A stretch of DNA of 64,000 nt from Advenella incenata (GCF_004217095.1 NZ_SHKO01000001.1:372001-436000), one strand, 5' to 3'. Counted from the stretch's first letter, positions 8,631 to 17,018 are shown. A program made the numbers and translations. The notes: a model not told the origin generated them from the sequence alone.

Positions 8631-8695
8631 TTGACGCGCTTGTCATTTCTGTTTTAATATTCTATTTAATAGAATAACGTTCTATAAGATAGAAT
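8631..8695 (+). promoter_or_regulatory. Operon promoter overlapped by two tandem palindromic operators (probable IclR sites)
   Basis: A -35-like TTGACG (8631-8636) and a -10-like TAATAT (8655-8660) stand 18 bases apart. Overlapping the -10 is the near-perfect palindrome TATTCTATTTAATAGAATA (8658-8676; nine-base arms around one central T). A second copy, TTCTATAAGATAGAA (8680-8694), begins exactly 20 bases after the first TTCTAT, about two helical turns. The ribosome binding site GGAGGAAGC follows directly. Placement downstream of and over the -10 suggests repression. The nearest regulator is the IclR protein at 7771-8490. The palindromes are seen; the binding protein is inferred. Confidence 0.72.
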
Positions 8696-8707
8696 ATTGG
8701 AGGAAGC

Positions 8708-9640
8708 ATGAATCAGACACATCCCGAGCGGGTGTTGATCAGTGAAGTGGGGATGCGCGATGGGCTGCAGAGCGTCAAGAGCATCATGCCGACCGAATAC
8801 AAATTCAAACTGATCGATGCGCTCTACGAAGCTGGCGTTCGCGAAATTGAAGTGTGTTCGTTCGTGCCTGCAAAATTGCTGCCGCAAATGGCCGATGCAC
8901 CCGAGGTCGTGCGGTATGCACTTCGTTACGCCGATCTGACGGTCATGGCGCTGGTGCCGAATCTGCGGGGCGCCCGCAATGCATTGGAGGCGGGTGCGCA
9001 TAAGCTGACGCTGCCGGTGTCTGCCAGCGAGGCGCATTCACTGGCCAATGTGAGAAAAACGCGGCAGCAAATGGTGCAGGAAGTGCGCGAGATCGTGGCG
9101 CTGCGCAACGAGATTGCACCCAGCGTGAAAATAGAGGCAGGCATATCGACTGCATTCGGTTGCACGATCCAGGGAACAGTGAGTGAAGACGATGTGGTCA
9201 GGCTCTCGTCCCAATTGGTGGCTGCTGGTGCTGACGAAACAGGACTGTCCGATACCACCGGGTATGCGAATCCGGCTCAGGTGCGGCGACTTTTCCGGCG
9301 TGTCTTTGCCGAAATAGGCGACAAATGTGGCGCGGCCCACATGCACAACACGCGCGGGCTGGGCATGGCCAACAATCTGGCTGCCTATGATGTCGGCGTG
9401 CGCACCTTTGATGCGTCGCTGGGCGGGCTCGGCGGTTGTCCGTATGCGCCCGGTGCGTCCGGCAATGTGGTTACCGAAGATCTGGTTTTCATGTTCGAGG
9501 CCATGGGCATTGATACCGGCATCAATATCGCAAAACTGATTGGCGCCAGAGAGCCGCTCAAAGCCGGTGTTCCACAAGAAGCCGTGTATGGCATGGTGGC
9601 TGAAGCCGGCGTGCCTTTAACCTTTGAACAACAAGTGTGA
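8708..9640 (+). CDS. Hydroxymethylglutaryl-CoA lyase-like enzyme
   Basis: A 310-residue TIM-barrel lyase of the HMGL family. Such enzymes cleave a 3-hydroxyacyl-CoA, for example HMG-CoA to acetoacetate and acetyl-CoA, or related citramalyl- or malyl-type thioesters. Key residues are all present: Arg17-Asp18 in EVGMRDGLQ, metal-binding His211 and His213 in AAHMHNTRGLG, and catalytic Cys244 in the LGGCPYAPGASGN signature, with Asn253. A Met replaces the usual Pro in the EVGPRDG motif and HMHNT replaces HCHDT. It is the first gene of an operon with a CaiB transferase, lactonase and two Bug proteins, starting right behind the tandem operator. A strict HMG-CoA substrate is not proven. Confidence 0.9.
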   Translation: MNQTHPERVLISEVGMRDGLQSVKSIMPTEYKFKLIDALYEAGVREIEVCSFVPAKLLPQMADAPEVVRYALRYADLTVMALVPNLRGARNALEAGAHKLTLPVSASEAHSLANVRKTRQQMVQEVREIVALRNEIAPSVKIEAGISTAFGCTIQGTVSEDDVVRLSSQLVAAGADETGLSDTTGYANPAQVRRLFRRVFAEIGDKCGAAHMHNTRGLGMANNLAAYDVGVRTFDASLGGLGGCPYAPGASGNVVTEDLVFMFEAMGIDTGINIAKLIGAREPLKAGVPQEAVYGMVAEAGVPLTFEQQV

Positions 9641-9641
9641 T

Positions 9642-10829
9642 ATGACAGAAAAAACATTGCCCTATGCGGGGCTGAAGGTTATCGAGTTTACGCACATGGT
9701 GATGGGACCTACTTGTGGCCTGATCCTGGCCGACCTGGGTGCCGATGTCATCAAGATTGAACCGCTCAAGGGAGATAACACCCGTCATCTGCTGGGATCG
9801 GGCGCCGGCTTTTTTTCCGCATTCAATCGCAATAAAAAAAGCCTGGCTGTTGACCTGAAGTCGGAGCAGGGGCTGGCATTGGTCAAGGACCTGATTGGCT
9901 CGGCCGATGTGGTGAGCGAAAATTTCAAACCCGGCACCATGAAAAAGCTGGGGCTGGACTATGACTCTTTGTCAGAACGCAATCCGGGTCTGGTGTATGT
10001 CAGTCACAAGGGGTTTCTTCCCGGTCCCTATGAACACCGCACCGCGCTGGACGAAGTGGTACAGATGATGGGTGGGCTGGCCTACATGACCGGCAGAAAG
10101 GGCGATCCGATACGCGCGGGCACCAGCGTCAATGACATTATGGGTGGCATGTTTGGCGCCATCGGCGTGATGGCTGCGCTCAAGGCACGTGAACTCACGG
10201 GCAAGGGACAGCAGGTGCAAAGTGCCCTGTTCGAAAATAATATTTTTCTGGTCGCCCAGCACATGATGCAGTACGTGGTCACCGGCAAGGCCGCCGACCC
10301 GATGCCCAGCCGCATTTCGGCCTGGGCCATTTATGACGTATTCAATGTCAAGGACGGTGAGCAGATATTCCTGGCAGTGGTCAGCGATACGCAGTGGCGG
10401 ATTTTCTGCAACGCCTTCGGGTTGCCCGAGCTACTGAATAATCCGGATCTGAACACCAATAACCAGCGCGTACAGGCACGGCCGTGGCTGTTGCCCCTGC
10501 TGCAGGAACGCATGGCAGCCTATTCAAAGAAAGAGCTTGCCGCGCTGTTTGAAGCCAATGCGCTGCCGTTTGCGCCCATTGCACGGCCCGAAGAGCTGCT
10601 GGACGATGCGCATCTTCTGGAGACCGGCGGGTTGGCGCCCATGCAGATGCCCGACGGTCGGCAAACTACCGTGCCACTGCTGCCTATTTGCATGGATGGC
10701 CAACGGCTGGGCGTGCGCCTGAATCCGCCGCGGCTTGGTGAACATACGCTGAGTATTTTGCAAAGCGCCGGGTTGAGTGACGCCCAAATCAATACCTTGC
10801 TGGAAAACAATGTCATTGCCACGCAATAA
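9642..10829 (+). CDS. CaiB/BaiF family CoA-transferase (class III)
   Basis: A 395-residue class III CoA-transferase, which moves CoA from a donor such as succinyl-CoA to a carboxylic acid. Family features are the N-terminal GLKVIEFTHMVMGPTCGLILADLGADVIKIEP Rossmann-like start, the NRNKKSLAVDLK block, and a candidate catalytic Asp137 in TALDEVVQMMGGLAYMTG. The start ATG at 9642 lies one base after the stop of the lyase gene, so the two are translationally linked; the frame also opens slightly earlier at 9624 inside that gene. Context suggests that it activates the acid that the HMGL-like enzyme then cleaves. Its stop overlaps the ribosome binding site of the following Bug gene. Confidence 0.92.
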   Translation: MTEKTLPYAGLKVIEFTHMVMGPTCGLILADLGADVIKIEPLKGDNTRHLLGSGAGFFSAFNRNKKSLAVDLKSEQGLALVKDLIGSADVVSENFKPGTMKKLGLDYDSLSERNPGLVYVSHKGFLPGPYEHRTALDEVVQMMGGLAYMTGRKGDPIRAGTSVNDIMGGMFGAIGVMAALKARELTGKGQQVQSALFENNIFLVAQHMMQYVVTGKAADPMPSRISAWAIYDVFNVKDGEQIFLAVVSDTQWRIFCNAFGLPELLNNPDLNTNNQRVQARPWLLPLLQERMAAYSKKELAALFEANALPFAPIARPEELLDDAHLLETGGLAPMQMPDGRQTTVPLLPICMDGQRLGVRLNPPRLGEHTLSILQSAGLSDAQINTLLENNVIATQ

Positions 10830-10839
10830 GGAGACAATC

Positions 10840-11814
10840 ATGAAAAAAATAGCCGTTGCCTTTGCGACAGCGCTGTTAACCCACCTGTCATACAGTTGCG
10901 TGGCGCAGGGGGAAGAGCGCTATCCGCAACGGGCTGTGACCATTACGGTTCCCTATTCTCCGGGTGGTACCACCGATTATGTGGCCCGTATGCTGGCCAA
11001 GCAAATGTCCGAAATATCGAAACATTCATTTGTCGTGGAAAACAAGCCGGGGGCCAGCGGCACCATTGCTACCGCCTCAGTCATGCGAGCCAAGCCGGAT
11101 GGTTATTCCCTGTTGATGAATGATACAACGTACGCAATGCTGCCGGCGGTGTTCAAGAAACTGTCCTGGGATCCTGTCAAAGATATCGCGCCCATTGCCA
11201 ATGTCGCTTCAACGCCTGTCATTTTGATCGTGCCGGCAAATTCGCCGTTCAATACCCTGGCCGACCTGGTCAAAGCGGCCAAGGATAAGCCTGAGTCGCT
11301 CACCTTTGGCTCCGGCGGCAAGGGCAGTTCAACGCATCTTGCCGGCGAAGTGTTCCAGCATCAGGCGGGCATTAAGCTGCTGCACGTTCCTTACAAGGGT
11401 GCGGGCGAGGCCTTGCTGGCTTTGGTTGGCGGAACCGTGGATGTAGAGATCAGTGCAACACCGACCGCCATTCCGCAAATTAACAGCGGCAAGGTCAAGG
11501 CATTGGCCATCAGCAGCCCGCAGCGCCTGCCACAACTGCCCGCCGTACCGACTTTTGCGCAGGCTGGCCTGCCTGATTACCAGGTGCAAAACTGGTTTGG
11601 TTTGGTCGCACGTGCCGGTACGCCGCCAGAAGTCATCAACAAGCTGAATCGTCTGGTGAAGGAATCGGTCGCCGATCAATCCATACAATCGTCGTTTGAA
11701 AAACTTGGTGCGCAGGCGGTAGGCAACAGCCCCCAGGAGTTTTCGCAGCAGATTGCAAGTGAAATCGACAGTTGGGGGCGCACTGCCGAGCGCGCCGGCC
11801 TGGAAAAACAGTAA
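10840..11814 (+). CDS. Bug/TctC family periplasmic tripartite tricarboxylate-type binding protein
   Basis: A 324-residue extracytoplasmic solute receptor of the Bug family. A signal peptide (MKKIAVAFATALLTHLSYSCVAQ) is followed by the diagnostic YPQRAVTITVPYSPGGTTDYVARMLA motif, the VVENKPGASGTIA segment and the AKPDGYSLL motif. These receptors bind carboxylates and deliver them to TctAB-type membrane transporters, but no TctA or TctB gene is present in the window. The start is fixed by AAGGAGA 6 bases upstream, which overlaps the CaiB stop codon. In operon context it probably captures the acid or lactone fed into the pathway. Confidence 0.93.
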   Translation: MKKIAVAFATALLTHLSYSCVAQGEERYPQRAVTITVPYSPGGTTDYVARMLAKQMSEISKHSFVVENKPGASGTIATASVMRAKPDGYSLLMNDTTYAMLPAVFKKLSWDPVKDIAPIANVASTPVILIVPANSPFNTLADLVKAAKDKPESLTFGSGGKGSSTHLAGEVFQHQAGIKLLHVPYKGAGEALLALVGGTVDVEISATPTAIPQINSGKVKALAISSPQRLPQLPAVPTFAQAGLPDYQVQNWFGLVARAGTPPEVINKLNRLVKESVADQSIQSSFEKLGAQAVGNSPQEFSQQIASEIDSWGRTAERAGLEKQ

Positions 11815-11823
11815 GGGCGCAGC

Positions 11824-12756
11824 ATGTTTTTTCTGAACCAGGAACCTCAACGTTGTGACGCGCAGGTATGGAGCACCATGCCTGACCATTTGCGCCTGCG
11901 CAATACAGATTCTGACTGGGCCAAGGCCAATAAGGGCGGCGAGCAATTGCATTCCTTTATCGAGGGCCCGGCCATGGATGCCCAGGGCAATCTTTATGTG
12001 ACCGATATTCCCTACGGGCGCATTTTCCGTATTTCGGCCCAAAAGGAGTGGGAATTGGTCGTCCAGTATGACGGCGAACCCAACGGCCTCAAGGTTTTGC
12101 GCGATGGTTCTCTGCTCATTGCCGATTATCGCCGGGGTCTGCTGCGTTGTGACCCGCTTGCAAAAGTGGTTGAGCCGTTGCTGGCGCGACGCAATGCCCA
12201 GGCATTCAAGGGGCTGAACGATTTATATGTCACTCGTGATGAATCACAGGTGTATTTCACTGACCAGGGCCAGACCGGCCTGCACGATCCGACTGGCGCC
12301 GTGTATCGCTATGGGTTGAAAACCGGCAGGCTCGATTGCCTGATGAACAACGTGCCCAGTCCCAACGGGATTGTGGTCGACGAAGACAGATCGGTGCTGT
12401 TCGTGGCCGCTACCCGGGACAACGCCGTCTGGCGCGCACCGCTGTTGGCCGATGGATCTGTATCAAAAGCCGGCCGCTTCTGTGCGCTGTTTGGCACCAG
12501 CGGCCCGGATGGTCTTGCGCTGGACCAACAGGGCAGGGTGTATGTGGCACATGCGTCGCTCGGACGCGTGTTTGTCTTTGAGGCCAACGGCGAATGTTGC
12601 CGGATACTGCGTTCGGTTGCAGGCAACACGGTGACTAATCTGTGTTTCGCCGATGCCCGTTGTGACACCTTGCTGGTTACCGAGTCGGCTACAGGCACCG
12701 TGCTGCACGCAGCAGTTGGTGCTGCAGAAGATAAATTTCAACAACCCGAAAAATAA
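11824..12756 (+). CDS. SMP-30/gluconolactonase-like protein
   Basis: A 310-residue six-bladed beta-propeller of the SMP-30/gluconolactonase/LRE family, with no signal peptide, so probably cytoplasmic. Repeated blade motifs are visible: EGPAMDAQGNLYVTDIPYGRIFRI, GEPNGLKVLRDGSLLIADYRRGLL, FKGLNDLYVTRDESQVYFTDQG, VPSPNGIVVDEDRSVLFVA and SGPDGLALDQQGRVYVAH. The Glu in EGPA and the Asn-Asp pairs in LND and PNG fit the family's divalent-metal site. Enzymes of this family open lactone rings. Lying between two Bug genes of the same operon, it suggests that the imported compound is, or passes through, a lactone. Confidence 0.9.
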   Translation: MFFLNQEPQRCDAQVWSTMPDHLRLRNTDSDWAKANKGGEQLHSFIEGPAMDAQGNLYVTDIPYGRIFRISAQKEWELVVQYDGEPNGLKVLRDGSLLIADYRRGLLRCDPLAKVVEPLLARRNAQAFKGLNDLYVTRDESQVYFTDQGQTGLHDPTGAVYRYGLKTGRLDCLMNNVPSPNGIVVDEDRSVLFVAATRDNAVWRAPLLADGSVSKAGRFCALFGTSGPDGLALDQQGRVYVAHASLGRVFVFEANGECCRILRSVAGNTVTNLCFADARCDTLLVTESATGTVLHAAVGAAEDKFQQPEK

Positions 12757-12771
12757 GGAATGGAGACAACA

Positions 12772-13758
12772 ATGTTCAGGAAAACAATGATAACCGGACT
12801 AGCCGGCGGTATGCTGCTGGTTGCCACTTTGACCACCGGCCTTGTGCATGCCCAGGACTGGCCGCAGCGGCCCGTGCGTATGGTCGTGCCCTATACCCCT
12901 GGCGGTGGCACCGATAGCATTACCCGGGTTATTGCCGAGAAGATCAGCCAGACCGATAAAGATATTCAGTTTGTGATTGAGAACAAGCCGGGTGCAGGCG
13001 GCAATATTGGCCTGACCCAGGTGGCCCGTGCCAAACCGGACGGATTAACGCTGGGCATGGGACAGACTTCGAATCTGGCCATCAACCCGGTGATCATGCA
13101 GGACATGAAGTTTGATGCCAGCAAAGATTTCACGCCGATTGCGGTGGTCGCCGAATTGCCAACCGTGCTGGTGGTCAGGGCAGACTCTCCGTATCAATCG
13201 CTGGCCGATGTGATTGCGGCAGCCAAGGCCAAACCCGGCCAGCTTAAGCAAGCCCTGGCCACCCTGGGCACCGTAGGCCATCTGGCCGGCGAAATGCTGT
13301 CCTACAAGGCGGGCATCAAGGTGCTGAATGTGCCGTACAAAGGCGCGTCTCCGGCGCTGACCGAGCTGATTGGCGGTCAGACCGATTACATGTTTGCGAC
13401 ACCGGTGTCGGTGATCAATCTGATCGAAGATAAGAATTTGCGGGCGCTGGCGGTCACCTCCGCCAAACGTATCGCTGCCATGCCAGATGTCCCTACTGTT
13501 GCAGAACAAGGTTATGAGGGCTTCAATGCGGTTGACTGGAAGTTGATTGTCGGACCGGCAGGCGTGCCCAAAGATGCCGTTGATCGACTCAGCAAGGCAT
13601 TCATAACCGTGAGCAAAGATCCGGAATTTATCAAGCGGATGGAAGCGGACGGCAATACGGTGGTAGGAGGCTCTGCAGCCGATGCCCAGGCTTATCTGGC
13701 CAAAGAACAGGTTGAATGGCGTACCCTGCTCAAGGCAATGCAATTTCAATTGAAATAA
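12772..13758 (+). CDS. Second Bug/TctC family binding protein of the operon
   Basis: A 328-residue Bug receptor with a signal peptide cut near VHAQDWPQ, followed by RPVRMVVPYTPGGGTDSITRVIAEK and the VIENKPGAGGNIGL motif. It is a clear paralogue of the protein at 10840 but not a recent copy, so the two may bind different molecules. I choose ATG at 12772, because GGAGACAACA precedes it in the same way as the upstream Bug gene; another ATG lies in frame at 12760. It is the last gene of the operon. No clear terminator follows. Confidence 0.92.
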   Translation: MFRKTMITGLAGGMLLVATLTTGLVHAQDWPQRPVRMVVPYTPGGGTDSITRVIAEKISQTDKDIQFVIENKPGAGGNIGLTQVARAKPDGLTLGMGQTSNLAINPVIMQDMKFDASKDFTPIAVVAELPTVLVVRADSPYQSLADVIAAAKAKPGQLKQALATLGTVGHLAGEMLSYKAGIKVLNVPYKGASPALTELIGGQTDYMFATPVSVINLIEDKNLRALAVTSAKRIAAMPDVPTVAEQGYEGFNAVDWKLIVGPAGVPKDAVDRLSKAFITVSKDPEFIKRMEADGNTVVGGSAADAQAYLAKEQVEWRTLLKAMQFQLK

Positions 13759-14109
13759 AGCTGTTTTTTGGGGTTCAGCGCAATGCAAAGCCCCAATACT
13801 GGTTTTGGGCGGTATGTTCCTATGACCAGGGCCGTCTGCAAGGCGGTTGCACAGGCAGCCATCCCGGCCTTGCTGTCTCTGTGGATATGGTATGCTTGAC
13901 CTGCCAGGAGTGCTTGCATTGGCAGAAAGCCTTGCGGTGTTCCTGCCAAGCTACCACGTGCCCTCTCTTTCCTCTTCATAGCCGTATTCTATTTCAGCAG
14001 ATGACAGAAAGGAACGATGCCTGTACACAGGTGTCAAACTAGCAGTACTGCAATCGAGTGGCTTCCTTTGACGTTACTGTTTTCTGCTCGGACGCACCAA
14101 GGAACTGCT
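13759..14109. other. Intergenic region before lpxL with alternative short stems
   Basis: No gene is supported in this 351-base gap. The complementary six-base words CTGCCA (13901-13906), TGGCAG (13920-13925) and CTGCCA (13943-13948) alternate, so the middle word can pair with either neighbour; the second pairing extends to TTGGCAG/CTGCCAA. A GGGG/CCCC stem at 13770-13794 lacks a following T tract. The lpxL promoter must lie here, but I see no convincing -35/-10 pair. Confidence 0.35.
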
Positions 14110-15030
14110 ATGAAGTACTCTCGAAGTTTTCAAACCACCTTTTTACACCCCCGCTACTGGCTGACCTGGTTTGGCCTGGGCGTGCTGTTCCTGTTGGTTC
14201 AACTGCCATACCCCATGTTGCATCGGCTGGGTATCTGGATGGGAGGCTGTTCCATGCGCTTTCTAAAGCGCCGGGTCGGCATCACGCGCCGGAATCTGCA
14301 ATTGTGCTTTCCCAATATGGATGACGCGTTGCGCGAGCAGAGAGTGCAGGCCAATTTTGAGTCGCTGGGCATGGGCCTGATGGAAACCGGTATGGCGTGG
14401 TTTTGGTCTGACGAGCGGGTCAAACGCTGGTTTGCCGTCTCCGGATTGGATAACCTGAAGCAGGCGCAACAGGATGGACGCGGCGCGCTGATGATTGGTG
14501 TACACCTGATGCCGCTGGAGCTTGGCGGTCGCGCAATGGGGCTGTGCCAGCCGATGATGGCGACCTATCGACCGCATAATAACAAGGCAATGGAATGGGC
14601 GCAGACCAAGGGTCGTATGCGTTCCAACAAGGCGATGATCGATCGCAAGGATTTGCGCGGACTGGTGCGTGCGCTCAAGCAGGGCGAGGCCGTGTGGCTG
14701 GCCCCCGATCAGGATTATGGCCGCAGCGGTAGTGTCTTTGCACCCCTGTTTGCGGTGGATGAAGTGGCCACGACCAGCGCCCCTTATATGCTCGCGCGGT
14801 TGGCCAAACCAGCGCTGGTGCCCGTGGTATTGATTCGTCGTCCGAAAGCGGGTGGCTACGATTTGCTGATTCAGCCTGAACTCAAAAATTATCCCGTAGA
14901 CGATGAGATTGCCGCCGCCGCTTATATGAACAAAGTTGTGGAAAAAGAAATCATGCGTGCGCCGGATCAATACATGTGGCTGCATCGTCGTTTCAAAACC
15001 CGTCCGGTTGGCGCTCCGTCACTGTATTGA
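14110..15030 (+). CDS. lpxL: Lipid A biosynthesis lauroyl-type acyltransferase (LpxL/HtrB family)
   Basis: A 306-residue inner-membrane acyltransferase that adds a secondary acyl chain to Kdo2-lipid IVA during lipopolysaccharide synthesis. It has a single N-terminal membrane anchor (about residues 15-45), the catalytic H-x4-E box in VHLMPLELGGR, the PDQDYGRSGSVF substrate-binding motif, and the family's ending QYMWLHRRFKTRP. Its length matches the usual 300-310. AAGGA precedes the ATG. The exact acyl chain (lauroyl, myristoyl or other) cannot be predicted. It stands alone between the catabolic operon and the quinone oxidoreductase gene. Confidence 0.92.
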   Translation: MKYSRSFQTTFLHPRYWLTWFGLGVLFLLVQLPYPMLHRLGIWMGGCSMRFLKRRVGITRRNLQLCFPNMDDALREQRVQANFESLGMGLMETGMAWFWSDERVKRWFAVSGLDNLKQAQQDGRGALMIGVHLMPLELGGRAMGLCQPMMATYRPHNNKAMEWAQTKGRMRSNKAMIDRKDLRGLVRALKQGEAVWLAPDQDYGRSGSVFAPLFAVDEVATTSAPYMLARLAKPALVPVVLIRRPKAGGYDLLIQPELKNYPVDDEIAAAAYMNKVVEKEIMRAPDQYMWLHRRFKTRPVGAPSLY

Positions 15031-15142
15031 CTGGCGGCGTTGATCGCCAACGCGTCGTCTCGATTACAGTTGCCATGCTCGCTTGTGATATTCTCGTGTC
15101 AGTAGTTCATCACGAATGAACAGGTTGAGTGGAGATAGCAAT

Positions 15143-16117
15143 ATGGCAACTGCAATTTTACTAAGCGAGTATGGCGGGCCTCAGGCGCTGAAGATTGAAC
15201 ATGTCGATGTGGCCGCACCGGGCCCGGGAGAACTGCGCATCCGGCAGACGGCAATCGGCGTCAACTTTCACGATGTGTATGTTCGCAGCGGCCTGTACAA
15301 AACCCTGACATTGCCCGGAATTCCCGGGATTGAGGCGGCAGGCGTGGTAGAGGCTATCGGGCCGCAGGTGACCGGCTTCTCGACAGGCGATTCGATTGCC
15401 TACATTACGAATCATTATGGTGCCTACGCGTCGGAGCGGATTTTGCCAGCCAGGCTGGCCATTCGCCTGCCGGATGCCATTGACCAGGATCTGGCGGCAT
15501 CGGTGCTGCTCAAGGGCCTGACGGCCCAAATGCTGTTGCGGCAGGTCCATCAGGTACAGTCGGGCGACACCATTCTAGTACATGCTGCCAGCGGTGGCGT
15601 AGGGCAACTGCTTTGCCAGTGGGCCAGTTATCTGGGCGCTACGGTGATAGGAACGGTTGGCAGCAAAGAAAAAGCCGAGCAGGCGCGCGCCTTGGGTTGC
15701 GCGCACACTATTTTGTATCGCGAGGAAAATTTCGTGGAGCGGGTGCGTCAGATCACCAACAATCAGGGGGTCAATGTTGTCTATGACTCTGTTGGCAAGG
15801 ACACGTTCCTGGGCTCACTGGCCGCGCTGGCCCGACGGGGCCATCTGGTTAATTTCGGACAATCTTCGGGCAGCATCGACCCGATTGAGGTGTCCATCCT
15901 CGCACCCAAATCCAATAGTCTGACCCGACCGGGAGTGTTTCACTATACCGCCGAGCGCGCGATGCTCGAATCCATGGCCAGCGAACTGTTTGCTTTGATC
16001 GAGCGGGACGTACTGGCCGTGCAAACCGGACAGGTCTATCCGCTGGCCGAAGCTGCTCGTGCGCACCAGGCGCTGGAGTCCAGATCACGAATGGGAACGT
16101 TGCTGCTCAAGCCGTAA
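15143..16117 (+). CDS. qor: NADPH:quinone oxidoreductase, zeta-crystallin type (QorA-like)
   Basis: A 324-residue zinc-free medium-chain dehydrogenase/reductase that reduces quinones with NADPH in the cytoplasm. It shows the family's GVNFHDVYVRSGLYK segment near the N-terminus, PGIPGIEAAGVVEAIG, the nucleotide-binding AASGGVGQLLCQWASYLGATVIGTV loop and VYDSVGKDTF. Its length matches Qor (about 325). The ATG at 15143 follows GTGGAGATAG; the frame also opens 27 bases earlier. No operon partner is seen. Confidence 0.92.
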   Translation: MATAILLSEYGGPQALKIEHVDVAAPGPGELRIRQTAIGVNFHDVYVRSGLYKTLTLPGIPGIEAAGVVEAIGPQVTGFSTGDSIAYITNHYGAYASERILPARLAIRLPDAIDQDLAASVLLKGLTAQMLLRQVHQVQSGDTILVHAASGGVGQLLCQWASYLGATVIGTVGSKEKAEQARALGCAHTILYREENFVERVRQITNNQGVNVVYDSVGKDTFLGSLAALARRGHLVNFGQSSGSIDPIEVSILAPKSNSLTRPGVFHYTAERAMLESMASELFALIERDVLAVQTGQVYPLAEAARAHQALESRSRMGTLLLKP

Positions 16118-16277
16118 TGGGAAGTGCGAAATCTGCCGGCAGGGCGAGCGGATATGGGGCATTGTTCGTCGGTCGATCGCCCGTTCTCTGGACTTGTTCC
16201 CCGAGCAGCAGTGACCCTGTGCAAAAAGCGATTGACCATTTACGACTTCAGTTGATGCTATTGGTGATGTAAAATAA

Positions 16278-16310
16278 CATCATATTTGATGTATCAAGTC
16301 ATTATTGATG
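16278..16310 (+). promoter_or_regulatory. Probable VapBC autoregulatory operator
   Basis: CATCA (16278-16282) and TGATG (16287-16291) form a palindrome around TATT, and a further TGATG follows at 16306-16310 after CATTAT. Inverted repeats directly in front of vapB are the usual binding sites for the VapBC complex, which represses its own promoter. The repeats are seen; the binding is inferred. Confidence 0.5.
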
Positions 16311-16334
16311 CGATAGGATTATGGCGAGACCATC

Positions 16335-16544
16335 ATGCGAACCACTGTCACCATTGATGAGGTTTTATACGCGCAGGCATTGGAACTTGCCGGTCCTGGG
16401 ATAGTGAGTGCTTCCGATCTATGCCGGGAGGCGATGAAAACCTATGTGCGCGTCCAGGCCGGGCGGCGGCTTGCTGCATTGGGCGGACAGGCGCCAGATA
16501 TGAAGGACATACCGCGCCGCAGGGATGACGCCGGATCACTATGA
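16335..16544 (+). CDS. vapB: VapB-type antitoxin
   Basis: A 69-residue antitoxin with an N-terminal ribbon-helix-helix DNA-binding start (MRTTVTIDEVLYAQALELAG, about residues 1-45) and a flexible C-terminal tail (RRLAALGGQAPDMKDIPRRRDD) of the kind that wraps around and inhibits the toxin. Its last codon and stop overlap the start of the PIN-domain toxin (ATGA), as in classical vapBC operons. An inverted repeat lies just upstream. Its small size and partner make the call secure. Confidence 0.9.
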   Translation: MRTTVTIDEVLYAQALELAGPGIVSASDLCREAMKTYVRVQAGRRLAALGGQAPDMKDIPRRRDDAGSL

Positions 16545-16921
16545 GTGTGCTTGTCGACACTTCGGTGTGGGCAGATCACTTCAAAGTGCGAAATGATGCA
16601 TTGGTCCAGTTGCTTGAGACCGATCGAGTATTGGGCCATCCCATGACCCAGATTGAACTGGCCTGTGGAACGCCGCCCGCGCCGCGCCCGCAAACACTGA
16701 ATAACATAGGGCTCTTGCAACCCTGTAACCAGGCGGGCTTGCGGGAAGTTGCGGATTTTATTGAACGTGAACGGCTTTATGGCCCGGGGTGCGGCCTGGT
16801 AGATATGGTTCTTCTTGCCTCTACACTTATTACGCCGGGCGCGCAATTGTGGACGCTGGACAAGCGCCTTCGCGCGATGGCAGAGCGTTTCAGGATCGCT
16901 TTTCAGGCGTCGGGGTATTAA
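16541..16921 (+). CDS. vapC: VapC family PIN-domain ribonuclease toxin
   Basis: A 126-residue PIN-domain toxin. The four acidic metal-binding positions are visible: Asp6 in LVDTSVW, Glu39 in TQIELACG, Asp88 in GLVDMVLLASTL and Asp107 in LWTLDKRL. VapC toxins cleave tRNA or rRNA and are held inactive by VapB. The gene is translationally coupled to vapB through a four-base overlap. The exact RNA target is not predictable. All catalytic residues are present, so it looks functional. Confidence 0.92.
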   Translation: MSVLVDTSVWADHFKVRNDALVQLLETDRVLGHPMTQIELACGTPPAPRPQTLNNIGLLQPCNQAGLREVADFIERERLYGPGCGLVDMVLLASTLITPGAQLWTLDKRLRAMAERFRIAFQASGY

Positions 16922-17018
16922 AATCTGCGGCAAGACAATCCAGTAGGGCCGTTGTCTCATTTTGCATTTGCAATCGAGGCATCCTTCCTTTGAATATTGC
17001 ATCTGTAAAGAGTAGCGC

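Noticed and set aside
13768-13796. TTGGGG/CCCCAA hairpin as a terminator for the catabolic operon
   Set aside because: The stem is only six bases with a long loop, and the T run is before, not after, the stem on the plus strand.
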